The notes beneath the pieces are model-generated. The model did no database searches, was not told where the DNA came from, and was given only the letters and a program-made list of their open reading frames with translations. A stretch of DNA of 64,000 nt. Source: Aureobasidium sp. EXF-3400 (taxonomy: Eukaryota > Ascomycota > Dothideomycetes > Dothideales > Saccotheciaceae). Positions within the stretch are counted from its first letter, which is position 1, and each line of letters begins with the position of its first letter. The translations under genes were made by a program, and so were the position numbers. The stretch spans positions 186,001 to 250,000 of the forward strand of contig SWBL01000018.1 in assembly GCA_024195585.1 (NCBI GenBank). The letters run 5' to 3'. Below, one piece after another: positions 42,436 to 53,904 of this stretch.

Positions 42436-43863
42436 ATGCCCAGCGCCACGGGTCAGAACTGGGAAAAGTACCAGAAGAAGTTTGCCGACGACGAGGTCGA
42501 GGAGAAGAAGATCACTCCTTTGTCCGATGAAGATATCCAGGTCCTGAAGACCTACGGTGCCGCTCCCTATGCCGCTGCCCTCAAGAAGCTCGAGAAGGAG
42601 ATCAAGGATCGTCAAACAAGTGTCAACGAGAAGATTGGCGTCAAGGTATCATCACATCTTACGCCATCTCTATCGCCAAATTCATACTGATATCCTCGCA
42701 GGAATCAGACACAGGTCTCGCCCCTCCGCATCTCTGGGATATCGCCGCCGACAGACAACGCATGTCAGAAGAACAGCCGCTTCAAGTCGCCCGCTGCACA
42801 AAGATCATTGCCGATGAGAACGAGGAGAAGAGCAAATATGTCATCAACGTAAAGCAAATAGCAAAATTCGTCGTCAACCTCGGCGAACGCGTCTCCCCTA
42901 CCGATATTGAGGAAGGCATGAGAGTAGGGTAAGTCAAGTTTTTGTATGCCCGCACCCGAACCTCACTGACATTGCTCTCCTAGTGTCGACCGTAACAAGT
43001 ACCAGATCATGCTTCCCCTGCCACCCAAGATTGATCCCTCGGTCACCATGATGACAGTTGAAGACAAGCCCGATGTTACCTACGGCGATGTCGGTGGTTG
43101 CAAGGAGCAGATTGAGAAGCTACGTGAGGTCGTCGAAATGCCTCTGCTGTCACCGGAGCGCTTCGTCCATCTCGGTATTGACCCTCCCAAGGGTGCTCTT
43201 CTCTACGGTCCTCCCGGAACTGGTAAAACTCTCTGCGCTAGAGCCGTCGCCAACCGAACAGACGCTACCTTTATCCGTGTCATCGGTTCCGAGCTGGTGC
43301 AAAAGTACGTTGGTGAGGGTGCTCGCATGGTGCGTGAGCTTTTCGAGATGGCACGTACAAAGAAGGCTTGTATCATTTTCTTCGACGAAATTGATGCTGT
43401 CGGTGGTGCTCGTTTCGATGATGGCGCTGGTGGTGACAACGAGGTACAACGTACCATGCTTGAGCTTATTACCCAACTCGACGGTTTCGATGCCCGTGGA
43501 AACATCAAGGTCATGTTTGCTACCAACCGTCCTTCTACTCTCGACCCTGCGCTCATGCGTCCCGGACGTATCGATCGTAAAATCGAGTTCGCCTTGCCCG
43601 ACATGGAAGGTCGTGCCAACATTTTGCGCATTCACGCAAAGAGTATGAGTGTCGAGCGTGACATTAGATGGGAGCTCATTTCTCGTCTATGCCCTAACTC
43701 AACTGGTGCTGAATTGCGATCGGTCGCGACTGAGGCCGGTATGTTTGCCATTCGTGCCCGCAGAAAGGTTGCTACCGAGAAGGACTTCCTCAGCGCTGTC
43801 GAGAAGGTCATTCGTGGTGGTCTCAAGTTCAACTCCACTGCCGCCTACGCGCAATACAACTAG
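42436..43863 (+). CDS. RPT1: 26S proteasome regulatory ATPase Rpt1
   Basis: A 438-aa AAA ATPase from exons 42436-42645, 42702-42928 and 42984-43863 (introns of 56 and 55 nt). The N-terminal coiled coil ([19 protein letters not shown]) is followed by an OB-fold region. The AAA domain has Walker A GPPGTGKT (residues 221-228), Walker B IIFFDEID with AVGG, the pore loop [11 protein letters not shown], and the arginine-finger region [11 protein letters not shown]. The assignment to Rpt1 rests on [36 protein letters not shown] and the C-terminal [12 protein letters not shown]. It forms the hexameric base ring with Rpt2-6 and unfolds substrates for the 20S core. Confidence 0.96.
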
Positions 43864-44418
43864 AGCAAGAACGAGTCTCATCGGTCTTGTTCTTCATTAC
43901 GACCTCCTCATACTAACACACTATGCCAAATCATGTCATGGTTGTAATTTTATTTATTCAGGGACCACTTTACAGGAGGGTTCATACAGCCCGGCGCATT
44001 TGACAGGGCTCTTTCATGCATCGGCTGACACGAAGGCGTTCCGGGAAGAAGAGACAGGGTGTAGTAGAATAACCTTGACACCAAATGCAATTGTCCAAAA
44101 ACATGAACTCGTTACTGCCAATCTGTGATTCACAGCATTCACGTCACATGGATTCAACGTTCCTTACTAAGGAGCTGGCAAACATCTTATCCGGATGCAG
44201 AACGAGGAAGCAGCGACTGCTGTCTCTTTGCAAAGACTTCATAAGCACTTACCTCGTCTATATTAGAAGCATAAACTCTCTCTGCCTGCGTTCGCTTCCA
44301 CGCCCCAACCATCATTCCTTGCTAACCCCATCAGAGGGCGTCACTCAGGACCTCCGTACTGCTCAAAAGAGACGGCCACAAATCTATTGTCCAAGACGTT
44401 CATGAATACCACAAGAAC
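43864..44418. other. Intergenic, no gene seen
   Basis: 3' flank of RPT1 and upstream region of the secreted protein gene; no coding-like frame with recognisable features. Confidence 0.5.
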
Positions 44419-45396
44419 ATGAAGCTTTTCCTCACTCATTGCGCCGTATCATCTGCACTGGCTCAATACAGTACCAACATACCGCCCTGCTTGGTGCCTT
44501 TCAACCTTTCTTCCATTGTCACCACTTCTGCTAACTACTTGCAGTCAGCATGCATGTCTCCTTATTCCGATCCACACTCATCATTGACCTGCATGTCAAA
44601 CTGGACATCCGCAGTTTCCTCATGCATCGATGGTACTTGCAGCGTTTCCGTCTCATCGGCCGATGCCAACACTCGTACGAGCATGTTCTTCACGCCCAGC
44701 CGTGACAACTCGTGTCAACAGAGTACCAGTGATGAAGCACCTCAGTTTCGATCCATGCTACAACTGCAGCCTGGTATCTGTCAGACCAGCTTTTACCCAT
44801 TCCAATCATTTCTGATCTCGACTGGCCAGAACGGCATCCAACAAGACTGTTCGCTGGGCTTGTTTGAGAAAGTCATTGTGTAGGTGGCACAAGAGAAGTT
44901 CCCTTTGATGCAACTCTTGCTTCGACTGGGCAATGCTGGCTTGTTGGTGGCCAAAGTGTGATGCTGTCATGTGGTGAAGGAGGAACTGCATCCGACAACC
45001 AGGGTAAACTGCTTCAAAGATGCTGGTGTTTTTGTATCGATGCTGACCAAAACGATAGCCGCACATATGTATCTATCCTCTCTCTGCAGCATCAGTAGTG
45101 GTACTCCAACATCTACTCGACTGCAATCATCAACAACACTCATCGCAGCAGACACAACTACCGTTGCCACAGCTGTCGTCTCTTCATCAACCCCATCAAA
45201 TCACACAGCTGGCATTATGGGAGATCCCTCTACATCCTCGAATGTGACTTCACTCGCAACCACCAGTATCGCTGTCATCATTCCCAGCGTTGTCTCTATC
45301 AGCGGCAACAGCGTCGAGAAAGAAGTGGTCAAGAGAGGTGGCACTGCTCAATGGGCCTTGGTCGTCGTCGTCTTTGCTAGAAGTCTTATGTATTGA
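44419..45396 (+). CDS. Secreted cysteine-containing protein, probably GPI-anchored, unknown
   Basis: Best model is a 270-aa protein from exons 44419-44773, 44884-45003 and 45059-45396. A short signal peptide (MKLFLTHCAVSSALAQ) leads a cysteine-containing N-terminal part (PPCLVPFNLSSIVTT; YLQSACMSPYSD; SLTCMSNWTSAVSSCIDGTC). Exon 2 gives GQCWLVGGQSVMLSCGEGG. The last exon is Ser/Thr-rich (TTLIAADTTTVATAVVSSST) and ends in a hydrophobic stretch (AQWALVVVVFARSLMY) like a weak GPI signal. Intron 2 (55 nt, CTGAC branch site, GATAG) is good. Intron 1 (110 nt) is less certain; without it the protein stops at 154 aa. The cysteine pattern is not clearly CFEM. A wall or surface protein is the likely role. 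Confidence 0.6.
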
Positions 45397-46224
45397 AGAT
45401 TGACCTTGGTTGATATACTTACAGGGTATTTGTAAGGCATAGGAGTATATATTCGCCAGTTGGAGAAGGGAATCATGCACGAGCTGGACTCGTGTATATG
45501 GAGTTGCAGTATAAATAAAAGATAGCAATAGCTTTTTGTATCTAATATGGATCATGAATACAGTTGATATCCCAAGACCTTGTACACAAAGATATCAGAA
45601 ACAAGGGGCTTTTAGAGCATATAAGTCTCGAACAAGATTGTGCAAGTCTCGATAATGCAATGGCTCAGTTCAAAGGCATAAATACCTCTCGGCGAATCGA
45701 CGACCCTGAGCAGAAGTTTCCAGCCATGAAGAATGACGCGGAGCAGACCAATACTGTGGAGAACAAGCGCCTTACCGCCTTCCTTCGCCGTATGGAGTGA
45801 GGCTGGCAGAGTCAGAATCGAGGTCAGTGGCTCTAGGTTACCAATGACCATCCCCATGGCAGCCAACTTTAGTGGACAAACTCATGTTGTACTACAGGTA
45901 CTCCAGTAAAACGTCGGTCCTTTTGAGACTCGGTTGAAACCCACGCAGTCGTATTGTAGTGCTGCTCTTCTCTTGCTGGCAACCTCTGCAAACGTTTGCT
46001 CCTGACGATGCTGAGATCTCAAGCTATACAAGAGTTGTTGTAATCCGCGCGGTTTGGAGTCATGAAAGTGGTGATCGATCCCGTGGCCCCGGTTGGTTAT
46101 TATATCAGCCCCTGGAGTATGTACCATTTCCATCAAGCACCAAGAACATGGGGCTGTCAGGGGCGGATTTGGCCCGGAAAAGTGTCTAAAGGAGAGCATC
46201 AAACATTGCTCCTGGTTGAGTCGT
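45397..46224. other. Intergenic, no supported gene
   Basis: A 78-codon frame at 45564-45800 has no recognisable feature. Upstream flank shared by 3' ends of the secreted protein gene and the RING-YEATS gene. Confidence 0.45.
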
Positions 46225-47241
46225 CTACTCATCCTCATCGAAATTCTCGTCATCGTCTTCCTCATCTCCATCTTCATCCTCTTCATCATTAACCATCTCA
46301 ACCTCCCACCTCCCATCCTCAGCCCTATCCTCCCTTTCTCTCTGTCTTCTTTCCGCTCGTCCCTCTTTCCTGACTTTGAGTCTGCATCTGCCCATACTTC
46401 CTTTCCCCTCAAACCCATCAAAATCCAACGTCCAATCCAGTGGCAATTTGCCCTTTGCACTATCACCCCTAAAAGGCACTTCTACTGCGTCTTCAGACAC
46501 CCAACTCCATCCTCTTTTGAGAATTACATGTGTAGTGATGACGAAATACCCCCATCCTTTGCGACGGATTTCGAAAGGAGGTTGTGAGAGGCTTATATGC
46601 GGAGGTCGAAAAGTAGGATGCAATTGAATTTCCACAGAGGAAATGATGTCTGTGCGTGAAGGACGCACGAAAAAAGTCCACTGGTGCATATTGTGTGACG
46701 ATTCCGGCGTTGGAGAAATGAGTTTGTGCGAATTGCCGATGCACAGTGTTAATGTCTCTATCCTTCCCGCGTTAGGATCTTCTTCTGTGGTTTCCTCTGC
46801 TTCTCGTGATTGGTAGGCAGTAGGGTATTTTTGAGAAAGTTGGTTTGCGAGAGTGGGGTTTGGAGTTGCTGAGGTGGGTGTGCGGCACATGGGACACCTT
46901 GCCTCTGTATCTTCGCCTGCAAAGATTTGAGGTGAGGAGGAAGGGGCTAGGATAGTCATTTGAGAAGTCATGGATACGTCTGCCCAATGTGCCATACAAG
47001 TTGCACAAAGTGTGTGGTTGCAGCGTGTTGTCACGGGGTTATAGAGAAGTAAGTGGCACACTGGGCAGAGATCTTCATCATCCACTTCCTCATCGTTGGT
47101 GGTGTTGGAGGTGTTGGCCGCTTCACCATGTCCATTTTCCGAGCGCGCTCGTCGTGATTCTGTGGCTGTGTTGTCCTGTGGTTCTGATGGGTTTGAGCCT
47201 TCGCGTCGTGGTGACATTGAGCGGGAGTCTCGTTGGCGCAT
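46225..47241 (-). CDS. RING finger - YEATS domain protein
   Basis: An intronless 338-aa frame. After a disordered N-terminus, a C3HC4-like RING spans about residues 58-118: CPVCHLLLYNPVTTRCNH then LCATCMAHWAD, with the last pair CPMC delayed by an insert of about 30 residues. The middle matches a YEATS fold: SVEIQLHPTFRPPHISLSQP then PFEIRRKGWGYFVITTHVIL, where W-G-Y-F sits at the aromatic-cage position that reads acylated lysine in AF9/Taf14, then KGKLPLDWTLDFDGF. The end is highly acidic (DEEDEDGDEEDDDENFDEDE). The pairing suggests a ubiquitin ligase or scaffold guided to acylated histones or other proteins; this is inference. The acidic tail fits nuclear work. Confidence 0.8.
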   Translation of the reverse strand: MRQRDSRSMSPRREGSNPSEPQDNTATESRRARSENGHGEAANTSNTTNDEEVDDEDLCPVCHLLLYNPVTTRCNHTLCATCMAHWADVSMTSQMTILAPSSSPQIFAGEDTEARCPMCRTPTSATPNPTLANQLSQKYPTAYQSREAEETTEEDPNAGRIETLTLCIGNSHKLISPTPESSHNMHQWTFFVRPSRTDIISSVEIQLHPTFRPPHISLSQPPFEIRRKGWGYFVITTHVILKRGWSWVSEDAVEVPFRGDSAKGKLPLDWTLDFDGFEGKGSMGRCRLKVRKEGRAERRQREREDRAEDGRWEVEMVNDEEDEDGDEEDDDENFDEDE

Positions 47242-48009
47242 GTTGTTGTCAAATCGACTGGATCTTTCTGATGTGTAATAGGTCTTGAAGGCGCACAGCT
47301 GAGAAGATAAATCAAAGGAGTTTATTTGAATAGATCCAGAGTCTGCACAGGTAAAGCTCGTATGACACTTGGTGAGCTGTGGAAAACAAATGTCTAGATG
47401 GTTGGATTATTATTGACAAAGGTTTGATGTTCGAGAACAGCCGAAACTATGAAACAACTTTGTTGGCAACTCCTAGAACTTGGATGATGGCTTCGTATGA
47501 CCATCGGACAAGCTGAGCGTTTTCAACGTTGCTGTGGGCTGTTGGAGACGATCTCGGTGGAAGGTGACAGGGTTGTTCTCTCACCAAACTTATGAGGAGC
47601 GGTTACACAAAGTTGATCACTTCTACATCTGCTTGATATATCTCTTGGTATACCAAATATAGTCAATGGTATTAAACGTTGACATTATGGTTGCTTTGGT
47701 GTAGTTTCTCCACCCAGATCGAAACTTGCTTGGATACTAGCTAGAACATAGGCATTATCTCGAAACGATGTTGATTTTTCCAAAGACTCCATCAAGAAGA
47801 ATAAAGAGGGGGTTGAGATAACATGATATATTTGCTAGTAGTGTTACAGTGCCCATTTTCCCGCTAGGCAAGATTCATGATTGCCTAGTTTCCCAGAATA
47901 GTATGCATGCTCCCAGCAGGTTGCCCTGATTCCATTGTCATGCCTGCGTGTTGTCCTCGTGGACCCGATGTACTTGATGTGTCGTGATTCTCGTTTGAAC
48001 TAGAGAGAT
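47242..48009. other. Intergenic, no gene seen
   Basis: AT-rich spacer between the RING-YEATS gene promoter and the 3' end of the small secreted protein gene. Confidence 0.5.
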
Positions 48010-48604
48010 CTAGTAAGGCTTGGTCAAAGCAGCCTGGATGTAGGTCTGTGTGCATCCCTCATCTGTGCCCTGCCACTCGATCTATCTCCTCGTTAGTACG
48101 CATCTCCTGAGCATCTACAACACAAGCAGAACTTACAACACTCTGACCCAACTCCTCCACACAGATGGTCCATCCAGTCGTGCTTCCATTTACACCAAGC
48201 AGATATCCCTTTTCGAGAGTCAAATCTCCAGTGCCCTCATACTGAGCTCTGAACTGCAACTCCGAGCCAGTGTGCACGTCAGTGGTGTTGAAGACGTAGT
48301 TGCCGATACCGTGGGGACCCTGGCCAGGACAGTGCAACACTCCTTGCGAAAGTGTGAATTGAGGAACACTACCATAGCCGGGACCGGTGAGGCGGAGCAG
48401 GTAGTTGGGTTGGTAGTAGGGGTCGAAGAGGGTGGTCAAAGAGACATTGGGAAGCAAAGAAGAGTTTTGAGCGTAGGTTGGTGAGTTGGTTGTGAGGAGG
48501 TAGAAGGGTTGAGTGCTGTTGATGATGGGTGCGCGGGTGACGAGAGGAGAAGCAGTTGCCAGGGCGGCCAGGGAGGCGGCGAGTGTGAAGATGGAGAAGT
48601 GCAT
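48010..48604 (-). CDS. Small secreted protein, unknown
   Basis: A 179-aa protein from exons 48604-48137 and 48081-48010 (intron 55 nt: GTAAGT donor, CTAAC branch site, GATAG acceptor). A clear signal peptide (IFTLAASLAALATASP) is followed by QPFYLLTTNSPTYAQNSS, then YLLRLTGPGYGSVPQFTLSQ, and YEGTGDLTLEKGYLLGVNG. It has five or more N-glycosylation sequons and three cysteines after the signal (CPGQG, ICVEE, GCTQT). Similar proteins of this length occur in Dothideomycetes and Eurotiomycetes without a known role; a wall-associated or effector-like role is possible but unproven. Splicing to the ending IEWQGTDEGCTQTYIQAALT is well supported. Confidence 0.75.
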
Positions 48605-49399
48605 ATTTGTTGTAGATTTTCAAGGTTACTGCTGAAGATGTCCTGTTCCTGATGCTTGAAAAAGAATCTGATCACAGTGGAAATGTGTGTTTAGGGAGAA
48701 GTAGGAAGAGAAGGAAGGATTGGCAAGGAAAGAGTGATGTTATATTCATGCACCTACCCAGCATGCCTTCCCAACCATGATCAACATGACGAATGTGGTC
48801 GCAAGCAGTTTTGTCAGTTTCTCTGAAACGTCTAGCAGAAACCGAAAAAACGCGTGCCTGGTGTGCGTTGTGTGCTGTGCTGCACTGCATCATCCCGCAT
48901 TGCACATCAGTCTCAAAATAGATGCCGGAAGGTGGTACAGCAACACAGCCTTCTCTCGTATACACACCATATGATAGCCCCTAATGCCCGATTCTGGATT
49001 GTGACATGTTGAAGCTAGGGCAGTTCATCAGATGTTCTATTGTCTCGGTAATTAATGACTGAGAGAGGGCACAGAAAAGTGCGGGCACAAGATCTGCAAC
49101 TCCCGCGGCACTGGCTGCCGTCGCCCATCCCAGGAACGGGAAGTGATCAGCTTCAGTCTGGCAACCCCTGTGAGTGTGTGGTTGAGAATGCTCGGCCAAG
49201 ATCAAGAAAACAACCAGGGGTATGTTTGTCCAACATGCTTCTTGCAACACACACTAGCCCTAGGCAGAGTGGCTGGTTTTAGACAGGGCTCAGCGGTGTG
49301 ATAAATCATCATAGGAGAACAAAGAATGAAAACTTGATTTTTCTATCTGTACAAGCTCGTTATTAGGCAAAGGAGAAGAAAAGACGAGAACTAGTTGTT
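48605..49399. other. Intergenic, no gene seen
   Basis: Upstream region of the small secreted protein gene and 3' flank of SAM50. Only short spurious frames. Confidence 0.5.
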
Positions 49400-50986
49400 C
49401 TACAGGAAGTCAATGCCAACGCCGAACTGAACACCCTTTCTACCTTCCTCGCCCTTACGGAGGACCAGTGGCAGCGAGAAGTTCAACTCGAATCGTGCGA
49501 CGGGGTGGGCGTAGACAAGACCAACACCAGCTGCACAGCTAGGCAGACCGTTGGAGAGTTCTTGGAAAGCATTCTTCACGCTTTGCTGAACGTTGTTGCC
49601 GCCCTTCTCGCCACTGGCTACGTCTTGGAGTGCCAACAAACGTCCACCGTTGATGAAAGTCTGGAATCTGAGAGGAGTGTCCTTGCCCATGCCTGGCACA
49701 GGGAAGAGTAAACTGGCACCGCCGGCAGCATAGACATCACCACCAACTGCGTCTTGACCATCTCTGGGACCAAGTCCTGCAAGGCGGAAACCACGAACGT
49801 CAGTAGGGCCACCAAGTTGGAAACGGTCATTGATGCGAGATGCAGCAGGTCCGTCAGAGCCAGATTTGGTCAGAGGGTAAAGAAGACCACCACGAAGGCC
49901 AGCAGTGAAGGAGATGCCACTATCGCCAGCAACACCAGGGACAGGAACAGGAAGGGCCATTTGGGACTCAGCCGAGTACTTTGCGAAGGCTACGTCTCCA
50001 GCAAGAGGGCCAAAGCCGGCAAGTTCACCGATAGCCTTGAAAAGGAAACCCCTTGTGGGGAGCATGGGAGCATCGCGTGTGTCGTTGATGAAAGTGTGTG
50101 TGATGCTGGACTTGAAGCTGTCACCAGCATCGGCGCGAACAGTAGGCGAAGCGTTCTCAGAAAGACCAGTGACTTGTCTCCAGATACCGTTATAGCCCAG
50201 CTCGTGCTTGCTGCCCCATGAACTCAACCACTTAAGTTTTGTGCTGCCACCCTTGATGAGCTCCTCGTGGCTTGCCCAGCTCTTCAGAGTAGAGCTAGCG
50301 AGACCACCAATCTCGAAGCGGATATCAGGACTGCTGAGAACGGGGGTGTCGAAGTATGCCGAGTAGGCGGAACGAGTGCGCGTACCAAGCGAAGCGTGGG
50401 CGTTCAAGGATTCGGCACCACCGAAGATGTTGCGGAGGACGACATCGAGGAAAGCTGAACCTTCGGATGAGCCAGCCTCAGTACCAGTCTTGATGGTGTA
50501 GCGGGAGCGCTCGGGAGCGTGGATGAAGACGGAGAGGTCGGTAGGAGATGAGGAAGCATCGGTCTGGTCGGGTTGGTCGATATAGGTCGAGATGGGAGCC
50601 TTGAAGATACCAAAGCGGTTGAGCTTGTCGACAGCGCCACCAACCTCGCGCAGAGCTTCTTGGAGAGTGTAGGGGCCTTGTTGGTTGTGGGAGAGGATGG
50701 GGTTGAAGATGCGCTCGAGGAAGCCTCTACGAGTGTGCTCGGCCTGCAAGACCTGGATAGATGAGATAGTGACGGGCTTGGTCGAGTTTAGGCCGATCAA
50801 CTCGGATTGGCGCTGCTGTGCTTTGGCATACTGCCTGGCGAGACGCTCGTCCAACTCTTGCTGTCTCTTGGGGTCGGCCTGGTCCTGCAACAGAGCGAAG
50901 AGCTGCGGGTTGACCTGTCAGTTGATTGCGCATACGTTAGGCAAAATTGACAGACTCACATCGCTACCCGAAGATTTGTTCGCCAT
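49400..50986 (-). CDS. SAM50: Mitochondrial sorting and assembly machinery subunit Sam50
   Basis: A 513-aa Omp85-family beta-barrel protein from exons 50986-50960 and 50914-49400, with a short intron of 45 nt (GTGAGT; CTGACAG). The first exon codes only MANKSSGSD. The N-terminal part holds a POTRA-like domain (SSIQVLQAEHTRRGFLERIF; VGGAVDKLNRFGIFKAPIST). The C-terminal barrel has the family loop-6 motif in LGGPTDVRGFRLAGLGPRDG (V-R-G-F) and ends on Phe-x-x-beta signal-like GVQFGVGIDFL. Sam50 inserts beta-barrel precursors such as Tom40 and porin into the mitochondrial outer membrane. It is divergent from UBC6. Confidence 0.95.
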
Positions 50987-51501
50987 TGGAGCCGCAACAG
51001 TAACCACACGGTCGTCGTCGCAAAGATAGCTATTACCGCCCGCAAACGCGCTGGAGACTTGATACACGACGTACCCAGAAGCTTACACAGCGCTAGCCGA
51101 GCACGTGAACACTATTGGGCTATGACTGTTTCTCTGCTATATTTTGCAATTTGAAGAAGTGAGTCGATCTCATAAACGGCCAGAGAAAGTTCTGTCTTGT
51201 CTCAATATCCCGGTTTCTTTCTGTGCAACTTGTATGAATATCGGATTAATGGTCGAGCCGTGTGCTGGATAAGACAAAGCAGACGTTCCGCATGGATTCG
51301 CGGGAGTCGGCATGCGCTCCAGGCTGACGTCTTCTAGATTCATTAGTAGGACGGTCATCTTATCTCGTCTACGTACCCTTTGACCCTTCATTCTCTCCTA
51401 TCGACCTCTAATACAAGCCACTTTCTGATATTCGAGCCAAAGCACCCAACCAACCACAGACCAGTCACCGCATATCATAATCTCATCTCTCAAATCACAT
51501 C
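50987..51501. promoter_or_regulatory. Shared divergent promoter, SAM50 / UBC6
   Basis: 515 bp between two divergent start codons, with no gene inside. No specific element was identified; the C-rich leader before the UBC6 ATG is typical of fungal housekeeping genes. Confidence 0.5.
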
Positions 51502-52341
51502 ATGGCTACACGTGCCGCCCACAAGCGTTTGACAAAGGAGTACAAGAACATTACCGAAAACCCTCCACCATACATCACCGCTCACCCCAGCGAGTCAAAC
51601 ATCCTAGAATGGCACTACATCCTCGAAGGCCCCAAGGACACTCCTTACGCTGGCGGCCAGTACTGGGGCACTCTGGTCTTTCCTCCTGATTACCCCTTCG
51701 CCCCACCCGCTATTCGCATGCACACTCCCAGTGGCCGCTTCCAACCTTCCACCCGTCTCTGCCTCAGCATCTCAGACTTCCACCCTAAGAGTTTCAATCC
51801 CGCTTGGGAGGTCAGCACCATCCTACTCGGTCTCCAGAGTTTCATGACGAGCGAGGAGATGACTACTGGCTCGTTGTCTGCCTCAGAGGCTGAGCGCATC
51901 GTGTTTGCTCAACGCTCTCGCTGGTGGAACAGCACAGGCGGTGGCTCCTCCAACCGTACCATCCCCGGCATAGGACAGCAAAGCAGCAACACCCGCGGCT
52001 TCGGTGCCATCAGAGCAGGAGACGGCGGCGTCAAGTTCAAGGAGGAATGGCCAGAGCTGGACGACCAGAACTGGAAATGGATGGAAGAACACAAGATCGA
52101 CCCTCAGACTGGCAAAACTGTAGCACCACCTCCAGTCGCGAATGCTTGCTCACCAGAGACAAACGCCCTGCGCAAACGTCCTGTTGGCAGTCATGCTGGC
52201 CTGGGTGCTGTGGTTGAAGGCGGCCATGTTGCGCGCGACGCTGGCCAGAGTTGGTTGAGACGCAACAGGATGTACGTTGCCCTTGGCCTCATCTTTGGCT
52301 ACGTTGTCCTGGCTCGTGCCTTGGGAGAGCCTGCTTCTTGA
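51502..52341 (+). CDS. UBC6: ER tail-anchored ubiquitin-conjugating enzyme Ubc6
   Basis: An intronless 279-aa E2. The UBC fold starts at residue 4 (RAAHKRLTKEYKNITENPPP). The Ubc6-type active site has Cys87 in RLCLSISDFHPKSFNPAWEV, the same numbering as yeast Ubc6, and lacks the usual HPN motif, as this E2J class does. A linker region follows (about 160-250). One C-terminal helix (MYVALGLIFGYVVLARAL) serves as tail anchor, facing the enzyme to the cytosol. It works with Doa10-type ligases in ER-associated degradation. Head to head with SAM50. Confidence 0.95.
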   Translation: MATRAAHKRLTKEYKNITENPPPYITAHPSESNILEWHYILEGPKDTPYAGGQYWGTLVFPPDYPFAPPAIRMHTPSGRFQPSTRLCLSISDFHPKSFNPAWEVSTILLGLQSFMTSEEMTTGSLSASEAERIVFAQRSRWWNSTGGGSSNRTIPGIGQQSSNTRGFGAIRAGDGGVKFKEEWPELDDQNWKWMEEHKIDPQTGKTVAPPPVANACSPETNALRKRPVGSHAGLGAVVEGGHVARDAGQSWLRRNRMYVALGLIFGYVVLARALGEPAS

Positions 52342-52795
52342 TCATGCTTCATGTTCCGACTGCATGATTTAAATTGTGTCTAAATTAGCCTGGGCGTTGG
52401 GGTCAATTCGTCAAGGAGGAACTGCATGGACGGGGCGTTCTTGGGTTTACAGAAGAGCAAGATACGCAGCATATACCACCACTCCATCACTTCTTCACAT
52501 GCACGATTGTGCCATCCTCGCATGAGATTGTATACAACGACAGTGCAAGAGCTCAGTATGGAACACCAGGCAATACACAAGCCAAACATCACGAGACAAG
52601 AACAGGAAACTAATTGGGGGTCGTAAAAACTTTTTGGAATGTTTTGGTATCTCCATATTTTCAGAAGACAAGAGCTAAGCGCAATATATTGCAGACCAGG
52701 CGATAAAGCCGTTCTGCGCGACAGTGCCACATTTCGCCATAAACCATTGTCTTTTGAACATCGAGAGCAGATGCTGACAGAAGGACGCCAACAAT
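52342..52795. other. Convergent spacer between UBC6 and RPS14
   Basis: 3' flanks of both genes; no supported gene. Confidence 0.5.
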
Positions 52796-53573
<778 letters not shown>

Positions 53574-53904
53574 TGTTGCTGATGTTAGTTGGTTGACGAA
53601 ATGTGCACTGGAAAAATCGAACGAAAGAGAGAAGTCTGGCTGGCGCTGCGACGCAGAATTTGGGCCGTGGGTCTGCCAAGCAACGCGAACGACCAACACG
53701 GCGTTTTCCGGTCAAAGCTTGCGGAGTCGCAGCTTCCTCTCTATTTATTTTCTTGCGACGCTGAACCTTCTGTTTTCTTCCCATCACTTCACGCCTTTTC
53801 GACATTTGCGACATCAATTGCTTCTTCTGTGCGCGCGCAAGAACTGCTTAATATTCAAGAGCTGGACGGCACCGCATACTTGACACAATTCGACATTCGC
53901 AAAT
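53574..53904. promoter_or_regulatory. Shared divergent promoter, RPS14 / TYR1
   Basis: 331 bp between two divergent start codons. T/C-rich tracts are present (for example around 53770-53790), as in ribosomal protein promoters; no specific factor site is claimed. Confidence 0.5.
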
